DNA from: Hymenobacter latericoloratus
Lineage (GTDB): Bacteria > Bacteroidota > Bacteroidia > Cytophagales > Hymenobacteraceae
Assembly (NCBI RefSeq): GCF_014199535.1
Contig: NZ_JACHNV010000008.1
Coordinates: forward strand, 1 to 64,000
Direction: 5' to 3'
Length of the DNA stretch: 64,000 bases
The position numbers and the translations under genes were made by a program. Positions 16,483 to 25,658 of the stretch are shown here, one piece after another. Under the pieces are notes generated by a model that did no database searches, was not told the DNA's origin, and was given only the letters and a program-made list of their open reading frames with translations. Position 1 is the stretch's first letter. Every line of letters begins with the position of its first letter.

Positions 16483-17073
16483 ATGCTGAAAATTGGAATT
16501 ACGGGCGGAATCGGCTCGGGGAAGAGCGTAGTGTGCCGGCTGTTTCAGGTGCTGGGCGTACCGGTGTACGACTCCGATGCCCGTGCCAAATGGGTTATGG
16601 CCCACGACGTGCTCCTGCGAGATGAACTGGTAGCCGCTTTCGGTCCCGAAACCTTTGACGCCCAGGGCCAGCTCAACCGCACTTACCTGGCGCGGGTGGC
16701 CTTCCCTGACCCCGCCCAGCTAGCCCGCCTCAACGCCCTGGTGCACCCCCATGTCGGCCGCGACTTTGCGCAGTGGGCTGCGGCCCAGCAGGCCGAGGGC
16801 TACCCCTATATTCTGAAGGAGGCCGCGCTGCTTTATGAGTCGGGGGCCTACCAGCAGCTGGACCGCGTGATAACCGTATTTGCGCCGCTGGAAATCCGGC
16901 AGGCGCGGGTGCTGCTCCGCGACCCGCACCGCACCGCCGACGACATCCAGAACATCATCGGCAAGCAAATGAGCGAGGAGGAAAAACTACGGCGTGCCGA
17001 CTACGTCGTTCACAACGACGACCAGCATCTGCTTATCCCGCAGGTGCTACGGCTGGATGAGGAGTTCAGATAG
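16483..17073 (+). CDS. coaE: Dephospho-CoA kinase
   Basis: A 196-residue CoaE, which phosphorylates dephospho-CoA in the last step of CoA synthesis. The P-loop is GITGGIGSGKS (residues 5-15), followed by VPVYDSDARAKWVM, the substrate region, and LIKEAALLYE-like text (LKEAALLYESGAY) in the CoA domain. The gene starts 33 bases after ybbR, so the two are probably co-transcribed. A terminator hairpin nested in a larger inverted repeat follows. Confidence 0.95.
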   Translation: MLKIGITGGIGSGKSVVCRLFQVLGVPVYDSDARAKWVMAHDVLLRDELVAAFGPETFDAQGQLNRTYLARVAFPDPAQLARLNALVHPHVGRDFAQWAAAQQAEGYPYILKEAALLYESGAYQQLDRVITVFAPLEIRQARVLLRDPHRTADDIQNIIGKQMSEEEKLRRADYVVHNDDQHLLIPQVLRLDEEFR

Positions 17074-17087
17074 TGCATGAGTGAAGT

Positions 17088-17242
17088 ATCATGGCGAGCA
17101 GCACGACGCCATCTTTCCTTTCTGTGTGACCAGCCTGATAAACTGACAAGCCCTTACCTCCACGCCGGAAGTAAGGGCTTGTCACATGCTAAGGGGGTAA
17201 GGTGGTGGTCAGGAAGGATGGCTTCGCTGCTCTCGCCATGAC
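17088..17242. repeat. Nested inverted repeat around a terminator
   Basis: An outer repeat pairs the ATGGCGAGCAGC/GCCATC text near 17090-17120 with its inverse near 17211-17242 (GATGGCTTCGCTGCTCTCGCCAT). The inner hairpin at 17144-17184 sits within the loop. The outer part looks like an interspersed repeat that surrounds the coaE terminator. Confidence 0.6.
17144..17184. terminator. Hairpin between coaE and the acetyltransferase gene
   Basis: Perfect 14-bp arms, TGACAAGCCCTTAC and its inverse, with a 13-base loop. It lies between convergent genes. There is no long T tract, so it may need a factor or act in combination with the outer repeat. Confidence 0.6.
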
Positions 17243-17249
17243 AACTCGC

Positions 17250-18422
17250 TCACCGAATGATGGGGCTGCGCTCGAAGGGACGGGTGCGGTCGAAGAGGTA
17301 GCGGTACGTGACGTGGGTTTTCAGGATGCGGGCCCCGATGGAGCGCGTAACGGCCAGCATGCGGGGGTTGAAGTCGCCAATCCAGTTCATTTCGATGTCG
17401 GTGTAGCCGGCGCGCATAAACTGGGCGCGGGCGTGCACCATCAGGGCCGACTCAATGCCCTTGCCCTGCCACGCGGGCACTACCCCGAAAATGACGCCAA
17501 ACATCTTTTTATCGGGGCGCTGGTCGTATTTCCGCTTTTCCCACAGGAAGCGCAGCTTGCCCCACAGGTTGAAGTTGCGGCCTACGTGCTTGAAAATCTG
17601 GTTGAGCTCGGGCAGGCTCACGAAGAAGGCAATGGGCTCGTCGTTGTGATACGCAAACCAGAGCAGCCGCTCGTCCACCACGGGCTTCATTTCGCGCACT
17701 AGGTCGCGGGCCTTGTCCAGGGGCATGGGGTTGACGCCGCTGTGGTTGGCCCAGGCCAGGTTGTACACATGGTGAAAGTCGCGGGCCAGCTTCTCGGCGT
17801 CGCGCTTGCTAGCGTGCTCAAAGCGGAATGCCGGGTACTGCTGGGCGTACTTGGTGGCCGCCTTGCCGAAGCTCTCGTGCAGAGGCGCGGCCACCTCGCG
17901 GTAACAGGTGTACTGCTTGAAATACACCTGAAAGCCGTAGTTTTCAAAGAGTTGCTGGTAGTACGGCAGGTGGTAGAACATGCCGTAGTTCGGCTCCGTG
18001 AAGCCCACCGTCAGCAGGCCCCAGTACCGGTCCCGCTCCCCGAAGTTGATGGGGCCGTCCATGGCCGCCAGCCCGCGCTGGGCCAGCCAGGCCCGGCAGG
18101 CCTCGAACAAGGTATTGGCGGCGGTTTGGTCGTTGATGCACTCAAAAAAGCCCATGCCGCCCACGGGCAGGGTCGGGTCGGTCTGGGGCGTCTCGTGGTT
18201 GATAAAAGCTGCCACCCGCCCAATTACTACCCCGGCCTCGTTGGTCAGCACCCAGCGGATGGCTTCGCCGTGGGCGAAGTTGTGGTTGCGCCTGGGGTCG
18301 AAAACAGCTTCTATCTCGTGGTCGAGGGGGGCAATCCAGTTGGGCTGATCCTGGTAGAGGCGCGAAGGCAGGTCGAGGAACTGACGGACGTGCTGCGCGG
18401 TAGTAACTTCAAGCAGAGGCAT
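17250..18422 (-). CDS. GNAT-like N-acetyltransferase family protein
   Basis: A 390-residue protein with two acyltransferase-like halves. The C-terminal half (about 190-375) has GNAT character, with MFGVIFGVVPAWQGKGIESAL matching the acetyl-CoA loop pattern and EMNWIGDFNPRMLA after it. The N-terminal half includes DGPINFGERDRYWGLL. Long two-domain proteins of this kind are common in Bacteroidota and their substrate is unknown. The ATG at 18422 gives the typical beginning MPLLEVTTAQH. Its stop lies just outside the nested repeat. Confidence 0.8.
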   Translation of the reverse strand: MPLLEVTTAQHVRQFLDLPSRLYQDQPNWIAPLDHEIEAVFDPRRNHNFAHGEAIRWVLTNEAGVVIGRVAAFINHETPQTDPTLPVGGMGFFECINDQTAANTLFEACRAWLAQRGLAAMDGPINFGERDRYWGLLTVGFTEPNYGMFYHLPYYQQLFENYGFQVYFKQYTCYREVAAPLHESFGKAATKYAQQYPAFRFEHASKRDAEKLARDFHHVYNLAWANHSGVNPMPLDKARDLVREMKPVVDERLLWFAYHNDEPIAFFVSLPELNQIFKHVGRNFNLWGKLRFLWEKRKYDQRPDKKMFGVIFGVVPAWQGKGIESALMVHARAQFMRAGYTDIEMNWIGDFNPRMLAVTRSIGARILKTHVTYRYLFDRTRPFERSPIIR

Positions 18423-18504
18423 TTAAGAGGAAGTATGCAGTGTTCAGAAACGGCTTCCGGCACTCAGGCGCCGGGGCGGGCCACAGCCGGGGGCGGGGCG
18501 CGTA

Positions 18505-20142
18505 TCAGCGGCCGGGCCGGCGATACACGGAAAGAATGGTTATTCCGTTTACGCGCCGGCAATATACCAGCCGCCCGATGGAGTCGGAGTAGGCTTCGGG
18601 GTGCCAGCGGTAGGTGGTCAGGAAGTAGCGGGCCTGGGCCACAGGTACCATGCGCAGGCGGGCCCGCTCGGCCGGCGGCAGCAGCAGCTGGGCATTGTGC
18701 AGCATAAGGCTGGTAACGGCCTCGGTGGCTACTGGCACGGTAGCGCCGGAGTCCTGCCGAAGAATCCACTCTACCCCCTCCCGACCCGAGAGGCCCCAGT
18801 AGTCGCGCTCAAAGAGCCTGCCGGCCATAGAGCCCGGCAGGAAGCTATAGTACATGTTCTGATAGGGGTGGTCGAGGATCATGCGTAGCGCCGTGTGACC
18901 TACGCCTACCAGCAGCAACCCTGCCCCGACATACCCGAGCCTGCGCACCCCGAGTCGGGAAGTATTGCGCACGTAGCGCCCGGCCACCAACAGCCCCCGG
19001 GCCGCCAGCAGCAGGAAAGCCGGATAAATAAAGTACAGGTGGCGCCAGCCGTCATAAATTACGGAGTGCAGCAGCACAATGGCAGCCAGCGGCCCGAAAA
19101 ACCAGGCCAGCAGGAGCAGGTCGGTGCGGCCCGTGGCCGAAGCCAGCCAGGCCCGCGGCTGCCGCAGGGCCTGGCGAATCACTGCCCCCACACCGGTTGC
19201 AAAAAGGACTGAATAGGGTAGGGGGGTAGTAATCAGCAGCCAGACCAGCGCGTAGTGCCAAGGCAGCCGCTGCACCGAAATTTCCTGGCCGAAGTACACC
19301 GTAAGCATGTGGGCGCGGTAGCGGCTGAAGCTCAGAAAGGCGGAGAGAAAGTTGCCCACCGGGTTTTCCCAGAGGTAGGGCCAGCCCGCCACCACCACGG
19401 CCCAGGTCAGCCCGAAGAACAGAGCCAGCGTTAGGCCCAGCCGGCGCCGCACTTCGACCCGGAACCAGCCTTCCAGCCCTGCGAAGCCTACGGTGAGGCC
19501 AATTAGCAGCACGCCCATAGTGCGCACATCAATAGCGGCCCCTACGGCCAGGGCGTGCAGGGCGGCATTCGGCCAGGTGGGCCGACGGAGCCACCGGGTG
19601 AGGGTACCCACGCCAAACGTGAAAAACCCCAGAAAAACCAGGTCTTTGTAATTGTAGAACGACTCAGCAAACAAGCGCGGGGAAAGTACCAGGGCCGCCG
19701 CTACCACCAGGCCCCAGCGCCAGCTGCCCAGGTAGCGCGCCGCCAGCCGGTAGAGGGCGTAGGTGCCGGCCACACAGGTCAGCCAGATGGTGAGGTGGCG
19801 CAGGAAATACACGTCCCGCGAGTCTTCGGCGCCTATTACCTTCTCCAGCACCACCAGGGGCAGCTGAAAAAACACCCCGTGGTCCACGTCCTGGTTTTCG
19901 CTCATGTCGGGTATTTCGGCGAAGGTAGGCTGGCGGCGGGCCAGCTCGGGCGCTAGCTTCAGGGCTACGTACTTGGCGTTAATGATGCCGTTGAGCCGGT
20001 CCAGCTGCTCGTCCCAGCCCACGCCGTAGTCGCGGTGCAGAGCTACCCCCAACATCCCCAGCAACCCGAAGAACAGGCCCACCACCCAGCGGGCCCGGGG
20101 GCGGGCAGGGATAGTGGGGCGGGGCGGAGCGGGCAAGGGCAT
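18505..20142 (-). CDS. Multi-spanning membrane glycosyltransferase (GT39/ArnT-like)
   Basis: A 545-residue integral membrane protein with about ten to twelve hydrophobic segments. Near the N terminus GVGWDEQLDRLNG resembles the acidic first-loop motif of GT-C sugar transferases, and the C-terminal 100 residues look like a soluble external domain. It probably moves a sugar from a lipid carrier to a protein or glycan. The ATG at 20142 is preferred to 20187, because a promoter-like GGCCTTTG on the minus strand lies just upstream of 20142. It is divergent from a second protein of similar layout. Confidence 0.72.
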   Translation of the reverse strand: MPLPAPPRPTIPARPRARWVVGLFFGLLGMLGVALHRDYGVGWDEQLDRLNGIINAKYVALKLAPELARRQPTFAEIPDMSENQDVDHGVFFQLPLVVLEKVIGAEDSRDVYFLRHLTIWLTCVAGTYALYRLAARYLGSWRWGLVVAAALVLSPRLFAESFYNYKDLVFLGFFTFGVGTLTRWLRRPTWPNAALHALAVGAAIDVRTMGVLLIGLTVGFAGLEGWFRVEVRRRLGLTLALFFGLTWAVVVAGWPYLWENPVGNFLSAFLSFSRYRAHMLTVYFGQEISVQRLPWHYALVWLLITTPLPYSVLFATGVGAVIRQALRQPRAWLASATGRTDLLLLAWFFGPLAAIVLLHSVIYDGWRHLYFIYPAFLLLAARGLLVAGRYVRNTSRLGVRRLGYVGAGLLLVGVGHTALRMILDHPYQNMYYSFLPGSMAGRLFERDYWGLSGREGVEWILRQDSGATVPVATEAVTSLMLHNAQLLLPPAERARLRMVPVAQARYFLTTYRWHPEAYSDSIGRLVYCRRVNGITILSVYRRPGR

Positions 20143-20175
20143 AAGAACAAAGGCCGTAAAAGCGGAAAACGCGGC

Positions 20176-20183
20176 TAAATTCG
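20176..20183 (+). promoter_or_regulatory. TAnnTTCG promoter box in the divergent gap
   Basis: TAAATTCG, one base from consensus, about 30 bases before the GTG at 20213, serving the plus-strand membrane protein. Confidence 0.45.
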
Positions 20184-20212
20184 GCAATTCATTTCCAACT
20201 CACGCCCTGCCC

Positions 20213-21523
20213 GTGGTGCTACGCTCCATTCCGCGCTTTATCTGGCCCCTGGCGGCCCTGCTGCTGCTGGTGCGCCTGGCCCTCAACCTGGGCCTGAACC
20301 CAGGGCTGGAGTGGAACTACGATGAGCGCCGCAACGGCCGCATTGCCGACAACTACCTGGCCGGCCGCGGCTACGTCAGCATCGACCCCGAGCGCAAGCA
20401 GCTGCGCCCCGATTCCTTCCACGCCAGCTTTCCGGTGTTTGTGTACGTGGGCTGGAGCCGGGCCGGGCTGCCCCGCCACTACTTTACCCTGCTGGTATAT
20501 GCTCTGGCGGCCGGTTGCTACCTGGTGGGCGGCCTGTATGTGCAGCGGACCCTGCGCTACTTCGGCCTACCCCCCCGGGCGGCCTGGGCAGGGGCCGGGC
20601 TCTGGGCTGTGTCGCCGGGAGTGGTGTACTACGTGGGCGCTTTCTGGTGGTACGAGAATATTGCCCTGCCCCTGCTGATTGTGGTGGTGTACAAGCTCCT
20701 GCGCCTGCACGGTGGCCGCCGCCTGCTCCCGCCTGATGCCGCCATTATCCTTGGGGCCGTGGTGCTCTCGTGCCTGCTGCGGGGGTACCTGCTGGCCGTG
20801 TACGGAGCAGTATTCGCGGTTTTTCTGGTGCTGATGATGCGGCGGCCGGCAGCGGGGCAGCGGCGAACAGCCTGGGGCTTAGCCCTGGGGGTAGCCCTGG
20901 CGCTGGGGGTAGCGCACGGGCCCATTCTGCTGAAAAATTACCGGCAGTTTGGGGCCTACACGCTCAGCAACCAGGCCGGCTTCGAGCTGCTGCAGGGCCA
21001 CAACCCCGTGGCACAGGGCCGCTTTATGTTCGACTGGAACGACCGTACCGCTCCTTTTGACCAGTACGTGCGCGCCGCCATTCCCAACCTTGACTCCCTG
21101 AACCAGTACCAGGAAAGCCAAGCCCGCGCCCACCTGGCCCGGCAGTGGGTCGCAACTCATCTGCTGGAAGAAGTAAAGCTGTGGGGGCGGAAAACGCTGC
21201 TGTTTTTTTCGCCCGAGAACTTCGTGGCCGACGCCCCGCGCACGCCCTGGAGCCCCTTTACGGCCTTGGTGCACCTGGCTTTCTTCGCGGCCCTGCTCCT
21301 GACGGTTATTGGCTACCGCGGCCTGCGCTTCGCAGCATCTGATGCGTTGCTGCTGGCCCCGCTGCTAGCGGCCTGGCTGCTGAGTCTGGTGTTTTTTGTG
21401 GGGTTCCGGTGGCGGTTTTTCGCTGAGCCGGCCCTGCTGCTGTTTCCGCTGATTGTGGCGCAACGGCTGTGGGTTCAGCTTCAGCGCCAGCGGGCCGCAC
21501 GCGGTATTGCTACCCCTCCGTAG
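20213..21523 (+). CDS. Multi-spanning membrane protein, GT-C glycosyltransferase-like
   Basis: A 436-residue membrane protein with about ten hydrophobic segments. After the first helix comes LEWNYDERRNGRIADNYLAG, whose acidic pair is placed like the catalytic motif of GT-C enzymes (PMT_2 class). It resembles its divergent neighbour in layout but not closely in sequence. The start is probably one of two adjacent GTG codons (20213 or 20216), 30 bases after a promoter box; an ATG at 20114 would put that box inside the gene. A tRNA terminator follows on the other strand. Confidence 0.7.
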   Translation: MVLRSIPRFIWPLAALLLLVRLALNLGLNPGLEWNYDERRNGRIADNYLAGRGYVSIDPERKQLRPDSFHASFPVFVYVGWSRAGLPRHYFTLLVYALAAGCYLVGGLYVQRTLRYFGLPPRAAWAGAGLWAVSPGVVYYVGAFWWYENIALPLLIVVVYKLLRLHGGRRLLPPDAAIILGAVVLSCLLRGYLLAVYGAVFAVFLVLMMRRPAAGQRRTAWGLALGVALALGVAHGPILLKNYRQFGAYTLSNQAGFELLQGHNPVAQGRFMFDWNDRTAPFDQYVRAAIPNLDSLNQYQESQARAHLARQWVATHLLEEVKLWGRKTLLFFSPENFVADAPRTPWSPFTALVHLAFFAALLLTVIGYRGLRFAASDALLLAPLLAAWLLSLVFFVGFRWRFFAEPALLLFPLIVAQRLWVQLQRQRAARGIATPP

Positions 21524-21570
21524 CCAGCCAACCCTACGAATGGGTAGGCCAAGCAGGCCCCGGAAACAAA

Positions 21571-21598
21571 AAAGGACAGCCGGCAACGGCTGTCCTTT
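21571..21598 (-). terminator. Terminator of the tRNA-Val pair
   Basis: Twelve-bp arms around a four-base loop (AAAGGACAGCCG and inverse), followed on the minus strand by T residues. It begins four bases past the CCA end of the downstream tRNA-Val and may also end the plus-strand gene. Confidence 0.8.
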
Positions 21599-21601
21599 TA
21601 C

Positions 21602-21679
21602 TGGTGGGAGATACTGGGTTCGAACCAGTGACCCTCTGCTTGTAAGGCAGATGCTCTGAACCAGCTGAGCTAATCTCCC
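21602..21679 (-). tRNA. tRNA-Val (anticodon TAC), CCA encoded
   Basis: A cloverleaf on the minus strand with acceptor GGGAGAT/ATCTCCC, loop CTTACAA giving anticodon TAC (reads GTA and probably the whole Val box), and T-arm GGTTCGAACCC. The discriminator A is followed by CCA in the DNA (21602-21604). The 75-base body is identical to the copy at 21703-21777. Confidence 0.95.
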
Positions 21680-21702
21680 GAGGGGTATGCGTACTAGAAA
21701 AG

Positions 21703-21777
21703 TGGGAGATACTGGGTTCGAACCAGTGACCCTCTGCTTGTAAGGCAGATGCTCTGAACCAGCTGAGCTAATCTCCC
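21703..21777 (-). tRNA. tRNA-Val (anticodon TAC), second identical copy
   Basis: Identical over 75 bases to the copy at 21605-21679 and transcribed first on the minus strand. Here the discriminator A is followed by CTT, so CCA must be added enzymatically. Only 23 bases separate the two copies. Confidence 0.95.
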
Positions 21778-21928
21778 GTTGGGCGTATCCCGTTTGGGAT
21801 GGCAAATATGGGAGGTCATTTTCGAATACGCAACTCTTTACCCCATCTTTGAGCAGAGAAATTTTGCTGGCAACCCTGCGTTAGACAGAAAACTACTTGC
21901 CAGTCAGAAGTTTCGGGGAGCAAATGCG

Positions 21929-24448
21929 GTGAATAAATTTCTGAAAATTTCTTTCCTGACGCTTGGAGTGCTGCTGGGCGGCGCGTTGGCCGGAGTGTGG
22001 CTGGGGCAGGAGCACATCATTACGTTGTTCGTGCAGGCCCTGAACCGGCATTTGCAGGTGCCGGTGCGGGCAAGCCGGCTGGAGGTGTCGGTGCTGGACC
22101 AGTTTCCGCGCTTGTCCGTGACGCTGCACGATGTGGTGGTAGCCGGCTCCGAGCCCACAGATACCGTAAAGCTGGCCCGGGCCCGGCGGCTGTACTGCGC
22201 TTTCGATGCCTGGGATTTGCTGGCCGGGCGCTACCACATCCGGGCCGTTACCCTGGCCGATGCCCACGTGCGGGTGCGCCGCAACCGGCAGGGGGTAGGC
22301 AACTACCACGTGCTCCGCCCCGATACGGCCACAGCACCCGCAACCGAGCCCTTCGGGATGGAGCTGGAAGGCATTCAGCTGGAACGGGTGCACGTACTCT
22401 ACGAGGATGCCGGTCATCGGCAGCACTTCCGCCTCCGGACCCCCAGCCTGCGGGCAGCCCTGACCATCACCGATACCCGCTTGACTATTGCTGCTCAGGG
22501 CCGGGCTTACGTGGAAACTCTGCGCTTCGGCACCGACGACTATTTCCAGCAGAAAGAGCTGGGCATCAGTACAGAACTAACCATTGACCGACCGGGGCAG
22601 CGGCTCGCCCTGGCGCCCTCGCGGGTGCAGGTGGGGCCCGCGGCCTACACCCTGGGCGGCACTGTTGCGTACCGGGCGGCCCCGGTACTGGACTTGCACT
22701 GCCAGGCTGCGGGGGCCGACGTGCAGTCGGTGCTGGCGCTGCTGCCGCCCCGCCTGAACCGGGCGCTGGCCGGCTACCGCAGCCGCGGCGAGGTCTATTT
22801 CGGGGGCACGGTGCGGGGGGAGGTATCGGCGCGGCGCAACCCCACGGTGGCGGTGCGGTTTGGCTGCCGGAATGCTTCGTTTTTTCACCCCCGCTACCAA
22901 CAGGCCGTGGAGCACGTAAGCCTGACGGGTTTTTTCACCAACGGCGCGGCGCAATCGGCAACCACGGCCGCGCTGCATCTTGACAGCATCCGGGGGCAGT
23001 TAGGTGGGCGGCCCTTCCGGGGGAGGCTGCAGCTGACAAACTTTGCGGCTCCCCGCCTGCAGCTGCAAGGCCGGGCCGAGGTGGACGTGGCCCGGGCCGT
23101 GCGCTTTTTTCCGGTAGCGGCCATCCGGCAGGCCCGCGGCACGGCCTCCTTAAGCCTGCGGCTCAGCGGCCCGGTGCGGGAGCTGCGCCACCGGCCTACC
23201 CCCGCCCAGGTTAGCGGGGAGCTGCGGCTGCAAAATCTGCACCTGCATCTGCGCGACTTCCGGCAGCCCTTCACGCGCCTGAGCGGCCAGCTGCAGCTGC
23301 GCGGGCCTGATGTATTGATTCCAACGCTAAGCGGCCACCTGGGCAACTCTGATTTTCGGGGAAGCGGCAAGCTGCGCAACCTGGCGGCCTGGCTATTGCA
23401 GCCCGGGCAACCGTTGCGGCTAGAGGCCGTGGTAGCCAGTCATCTGTTAGATTTCAACCAGCTGCTATACACCTACCAGCCGGCAGCTTCCGGCGTGGCC
23501 GCCAAGGGCAGCCACCACCAGGCGACCGGGCTGCGGGTACCGGCCCGCATTGCCGTGGCTGTGGAGGCTACCGCCGACCAGGTACGGTTCCGGCGGCTGC
23601 GGGGGCGCCAGCTGCGGGGTAACCTGCAGCTGCAGGGACAGGTGTTCAGCTCCACGGGCCTGGCGCTGCGGGCAGCCGGGGGCCGGGCCAGTGTGCGGGG
23701 CACCGTGGATGCCCGCCAACCCCGGCTGCTGAAGGCCAGTACCACCGTGAGCTGCCAGCAGGTACCGCTCGATAGTCTGTTTTACGTGTTTGAAAACTTT
23801 GGGCAGCAGTTCATTACCCAGCGTCACCTGCGCGGCAGCCTGACGGCCACGGCCGAGGTCGATTCGTACTACGATGCCCACCTGACTCCGCTGACCGACC
23901 GGCTGGAGGCCGAGGTGCACGCCACCGTGCGCAACGGCGAGCTGCTCAACTTTGAGCCCCTGCAAAAGCTAAGTTTTCTGGCCAGCCGCGCTACCCTGCG
24001 CCACCTGCGCTTTGCCCAGCTCCAGAACCGCCTCTACATACAAAGCCGCACGGTGTACGTGCCCGAAATGGATATTCGCTCCAACGTGAAAGCCGCTTCT
24101 CTGATTCAGGTGACGGGAACCCACACGTTTGATCAGCAACTGGAGTACCACGTCCGGATACCGTTGCTGCCCGGCCTGCTGCCCCAAGCCATAGCCGGCG
24201 CCAACGGGCCCATGCTGCGCCTGGCCATTCAGGGCAACGAGCGGGATTTTGCCGTGCGCTACGAGCGGGCGCCCCGCGCGGCTGCTTCGCCCCAGGTAAC
24301 GGGCCCCAGTAGCGCGGCTCCGCCTACCCCCATGCCCGACCCCACCAGCCCGGTAGCTCCCAGGCCGGCGACCCGGCCCAGCTTCGAGTTGAAAAAGCCA
24401 GCCAAGAAACCCGCTCAGCCCCAAGCCGGCGAATATTTTGATTTTTAG
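21929..24448 (+). CDS. AsmA-like outer-membrane biogenesis protein
   Basis: An 839-residue AsmA-family protein. One N-terminal transmembrane helix (about 5-27, ISFLTLGVLLGGALAGVWLG) is followed by an AsmA start (VPVRASRLEVSVLDQFPRLSVTLHDV) and long periplasmic beta-rich repeats of the kind that bridge the membranes in AsmA/TamB-like lipid transfer proteins. The C-terminal AsmA region ends near residue 780, followed by a Pro/Ala-rich tail. The role in phospholipid transport is inferred from the family. The GTG at 21929 places the helix at the N terminus; the earlier ATG at 21779 lies next to the tRNA. Confidence 0.82.
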   Translation: MNKFLKISFLTLGVLLGGALAGVWLGQEHIITLFVQALNRHLQVPVRASRLEVSVLDQFPRLSVTLHDVVVAGSEPTDTVKLARARRLYCAFDAWDLLAGRYHIRAVTLADAHVRVRRNRQGVGNYHVLRPDTATAPATEPFGMELEGIQLERVHVLYEDAGHRQHFRLRTPSLRAALTITDTRLTIAAQGRAYVETLRFGTDDYFQQKELGISTELTIDRPGQRLALAPSRVQVGPAAYTLGGTVAYRAAPVLDLHCQAAGADVQSVLALLPPRLNRALAGYRSRGEVYFGGTVRGEVSARRNPTVAVRFGCRNASFFHPRYQQAVEHVSLTGFFTNGAAQSATTAALHLDSIRGQLGGRPFRGRLQLTNFAAPRLQLQGRAEVDVARAVRFFPVAAIRQARGTASLSLRLSGPVRELRHRPTPAQVSGELRLQNLHLHLRDFRQPFTRLSGQLQLRGPDVLIPTLSGHLGNSDFRGSGKLRNLAAWLLQPGQPLRLEAVVASHLLDFNQLLYTYQPAASGVAAKGSHHQATGLRVPARIAVAVEATADQVRFRRLRGRQLRGNLQLQGQVFSSTGLALRAAGGRASVRGTVDARQPRLLKASTTVSCQQVPLDSLFYVFENFGQQFITQRHLRGSLTATAEVDSYYDAHLTPLTDRLEAEVHATVRNGELLNFEPLQKLSFLASRATLRHLRFAQLQNRLYIQSRTVYVPEMDIRSNVKAASLIQVTGTHTFDQQLEYHVRIPLLPGLLPQAIAGANGPMLRLAIQGNERDFAVRYERAPRAAASPQVTGPSSAAPPTPMPDPTSPVAPRPATRPSFELKKPAKKPAQPQAGEYFDF

Positions 24449-24632
24449 TTGCCAGGCAGCTGGAAGCGGAGCTGGTTATGCCCGGGCGACTTGCCTTCAG
24501 GGTAGGCCGGTGGGTAGCGGGGCCCTACCGCCGAGGTGCCGGCTACCCGTCAGCGGCCGAAAAAAGAGGCTAACCAATCTGAAGAGCTTGCGTTAAGGTA
24601 GCTGGTTTATTTCCACCCTCTTTCCTTTTGTC

Positions 24633-25538
24633 ATGAACGATACGCAACTCCTGCAGAATTACTCCGACCAGGAAAAAGCCGCTTACCTGAGCGTTATAGC
24701 CAGCCTGGCCTCCGCGGACCGCGAAGCCTCTGCTGCCGAAATAGAATTCCTGCAGCAACTCTCGCACCAGGCCGGCCTGAGCGGCGGCGCTACCCAGCAG
24801 GTGCTTTCCGCGGCCAAGGACGCCAGCAATGAAAGCATCAAGGCCAACCTCGATGCTCTGCGCAGCAGCGACCTGCGTTTTTCCTTGGTTACGGACCTGA
24901 TCAGCTTTGCCCGCGCCGATGGCGCCTACTCCAACACGGAGGAAGAAATGGTCAACAAAATTGCCGCCTACCTCGGCATCAATCAGCAGCAGACCCAGGC
25001 CCTGGAGCAGGTTGTGGACCAGGCGGCCCACGTGCCCCACGACGCCAGTGACCCTGCCAAGCAAAGCTTTCTGGGCGGCATTGGGGACAAGCTCTCCAGC
25101 GTGGGCATTCCCAAAGGCGCCCTCATGGCGGGCTTGCTGGGCGTGGTAGCGCCCATGGTAATTTCCAAGGTGATGAACCGCGGAGGCGGAATGCCCGGCG
25201 GGGGCGGCGGTATGATGGGCGGCATGGGCAGCGGCTCCTTGGGCGGTTTGCTCGGTGGTGCGGCCCAAAGCGGCATGGGCGGATTGCTCGGCGGGTTGCT
25301 GGGCGGGGGCCTCTTGGGCGGTATGATGGGCGGCGGGGGCCAGCAAAGCTCCTACGGCAACTACCCGCAGCAAGGCTCCCACGTAGGCAGCGGCGGCCTC
25401 GGCTCCCTGATGTCGATTCTGGGCGGCCTGGGTGGCCAGCCCAACATGCAGCCTCGCAGCGCCGGTGGCGGCGGCCTCGGTGGCCTGATGGGCGGGGGCA
25501 TGGGCAGCCTACTCGGCGGACTGCTCGGCGGGCGCTAA
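24633..25538 (+). CDS. TerB-like protein with long Gly-rich tail
   Basis: A 301-residue protein. Residues 1-135 form a helical TerB-like (tellurite-resistance type) domain with paired acidic motifs such as SLASADREASAAEIEF and FARADGAYSNTEEE, which may bind metal. From about 150 on it is a low-complexity region of Gly, Met and Leu with repeats of GGLLGG and MMGGG. The tail has two hydrophobic stretches but is unlikely to be globular. No other ter genes are nearby. Similar Gly-rich tails are seen in other TerB-like proteins, and the role is unknown. The intergenic 24449-24632 holds GC-rich hairpin text only. Confidence 0.78.
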   Translation: MNDTQLLQNYSDQEKAAYLSVIASLASADREASAAEIEFLQQLSHQAGLSGGATQQVLSAAKDASNESIKANLDALRSSDLRFSLVTDLISFARADGAYSNTEEEMVNKIAAYLGINQQQTQALEQVVDQAAHVPHDASDPAKQSFLGGIGDKLSSVGIPKGALMAGLLGVVAPMVISKVMNRGGGMPGGGGGMMGGMGSGSLGGLLGGAAQSGMGGLLGGLLGGGLLGGMMGGGGQQSSYGNYPQQGSHVGSGGLGSLMSILGGLGGQPNMQPRSAGGGGLGGLMGGGMGSLLGGLLGGR

Positions 25539-25658
25539 ACGCACGCATCTTGCTGAACAATACGTGCCGTAAGCCGGCTGCCCATTTCTGGGCGGCCGGC
25601 TTATTGTTTGGGACGAAGTCAGCATCTTGCGCCCGTATTGCCAAGGTCTATTTCCTGA

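Noticed and set aside
17742..18707. 321-codon plus-strand frame over the acetyltransferase gene
   Set aside because: Antisense shadow that crosses two real genes.
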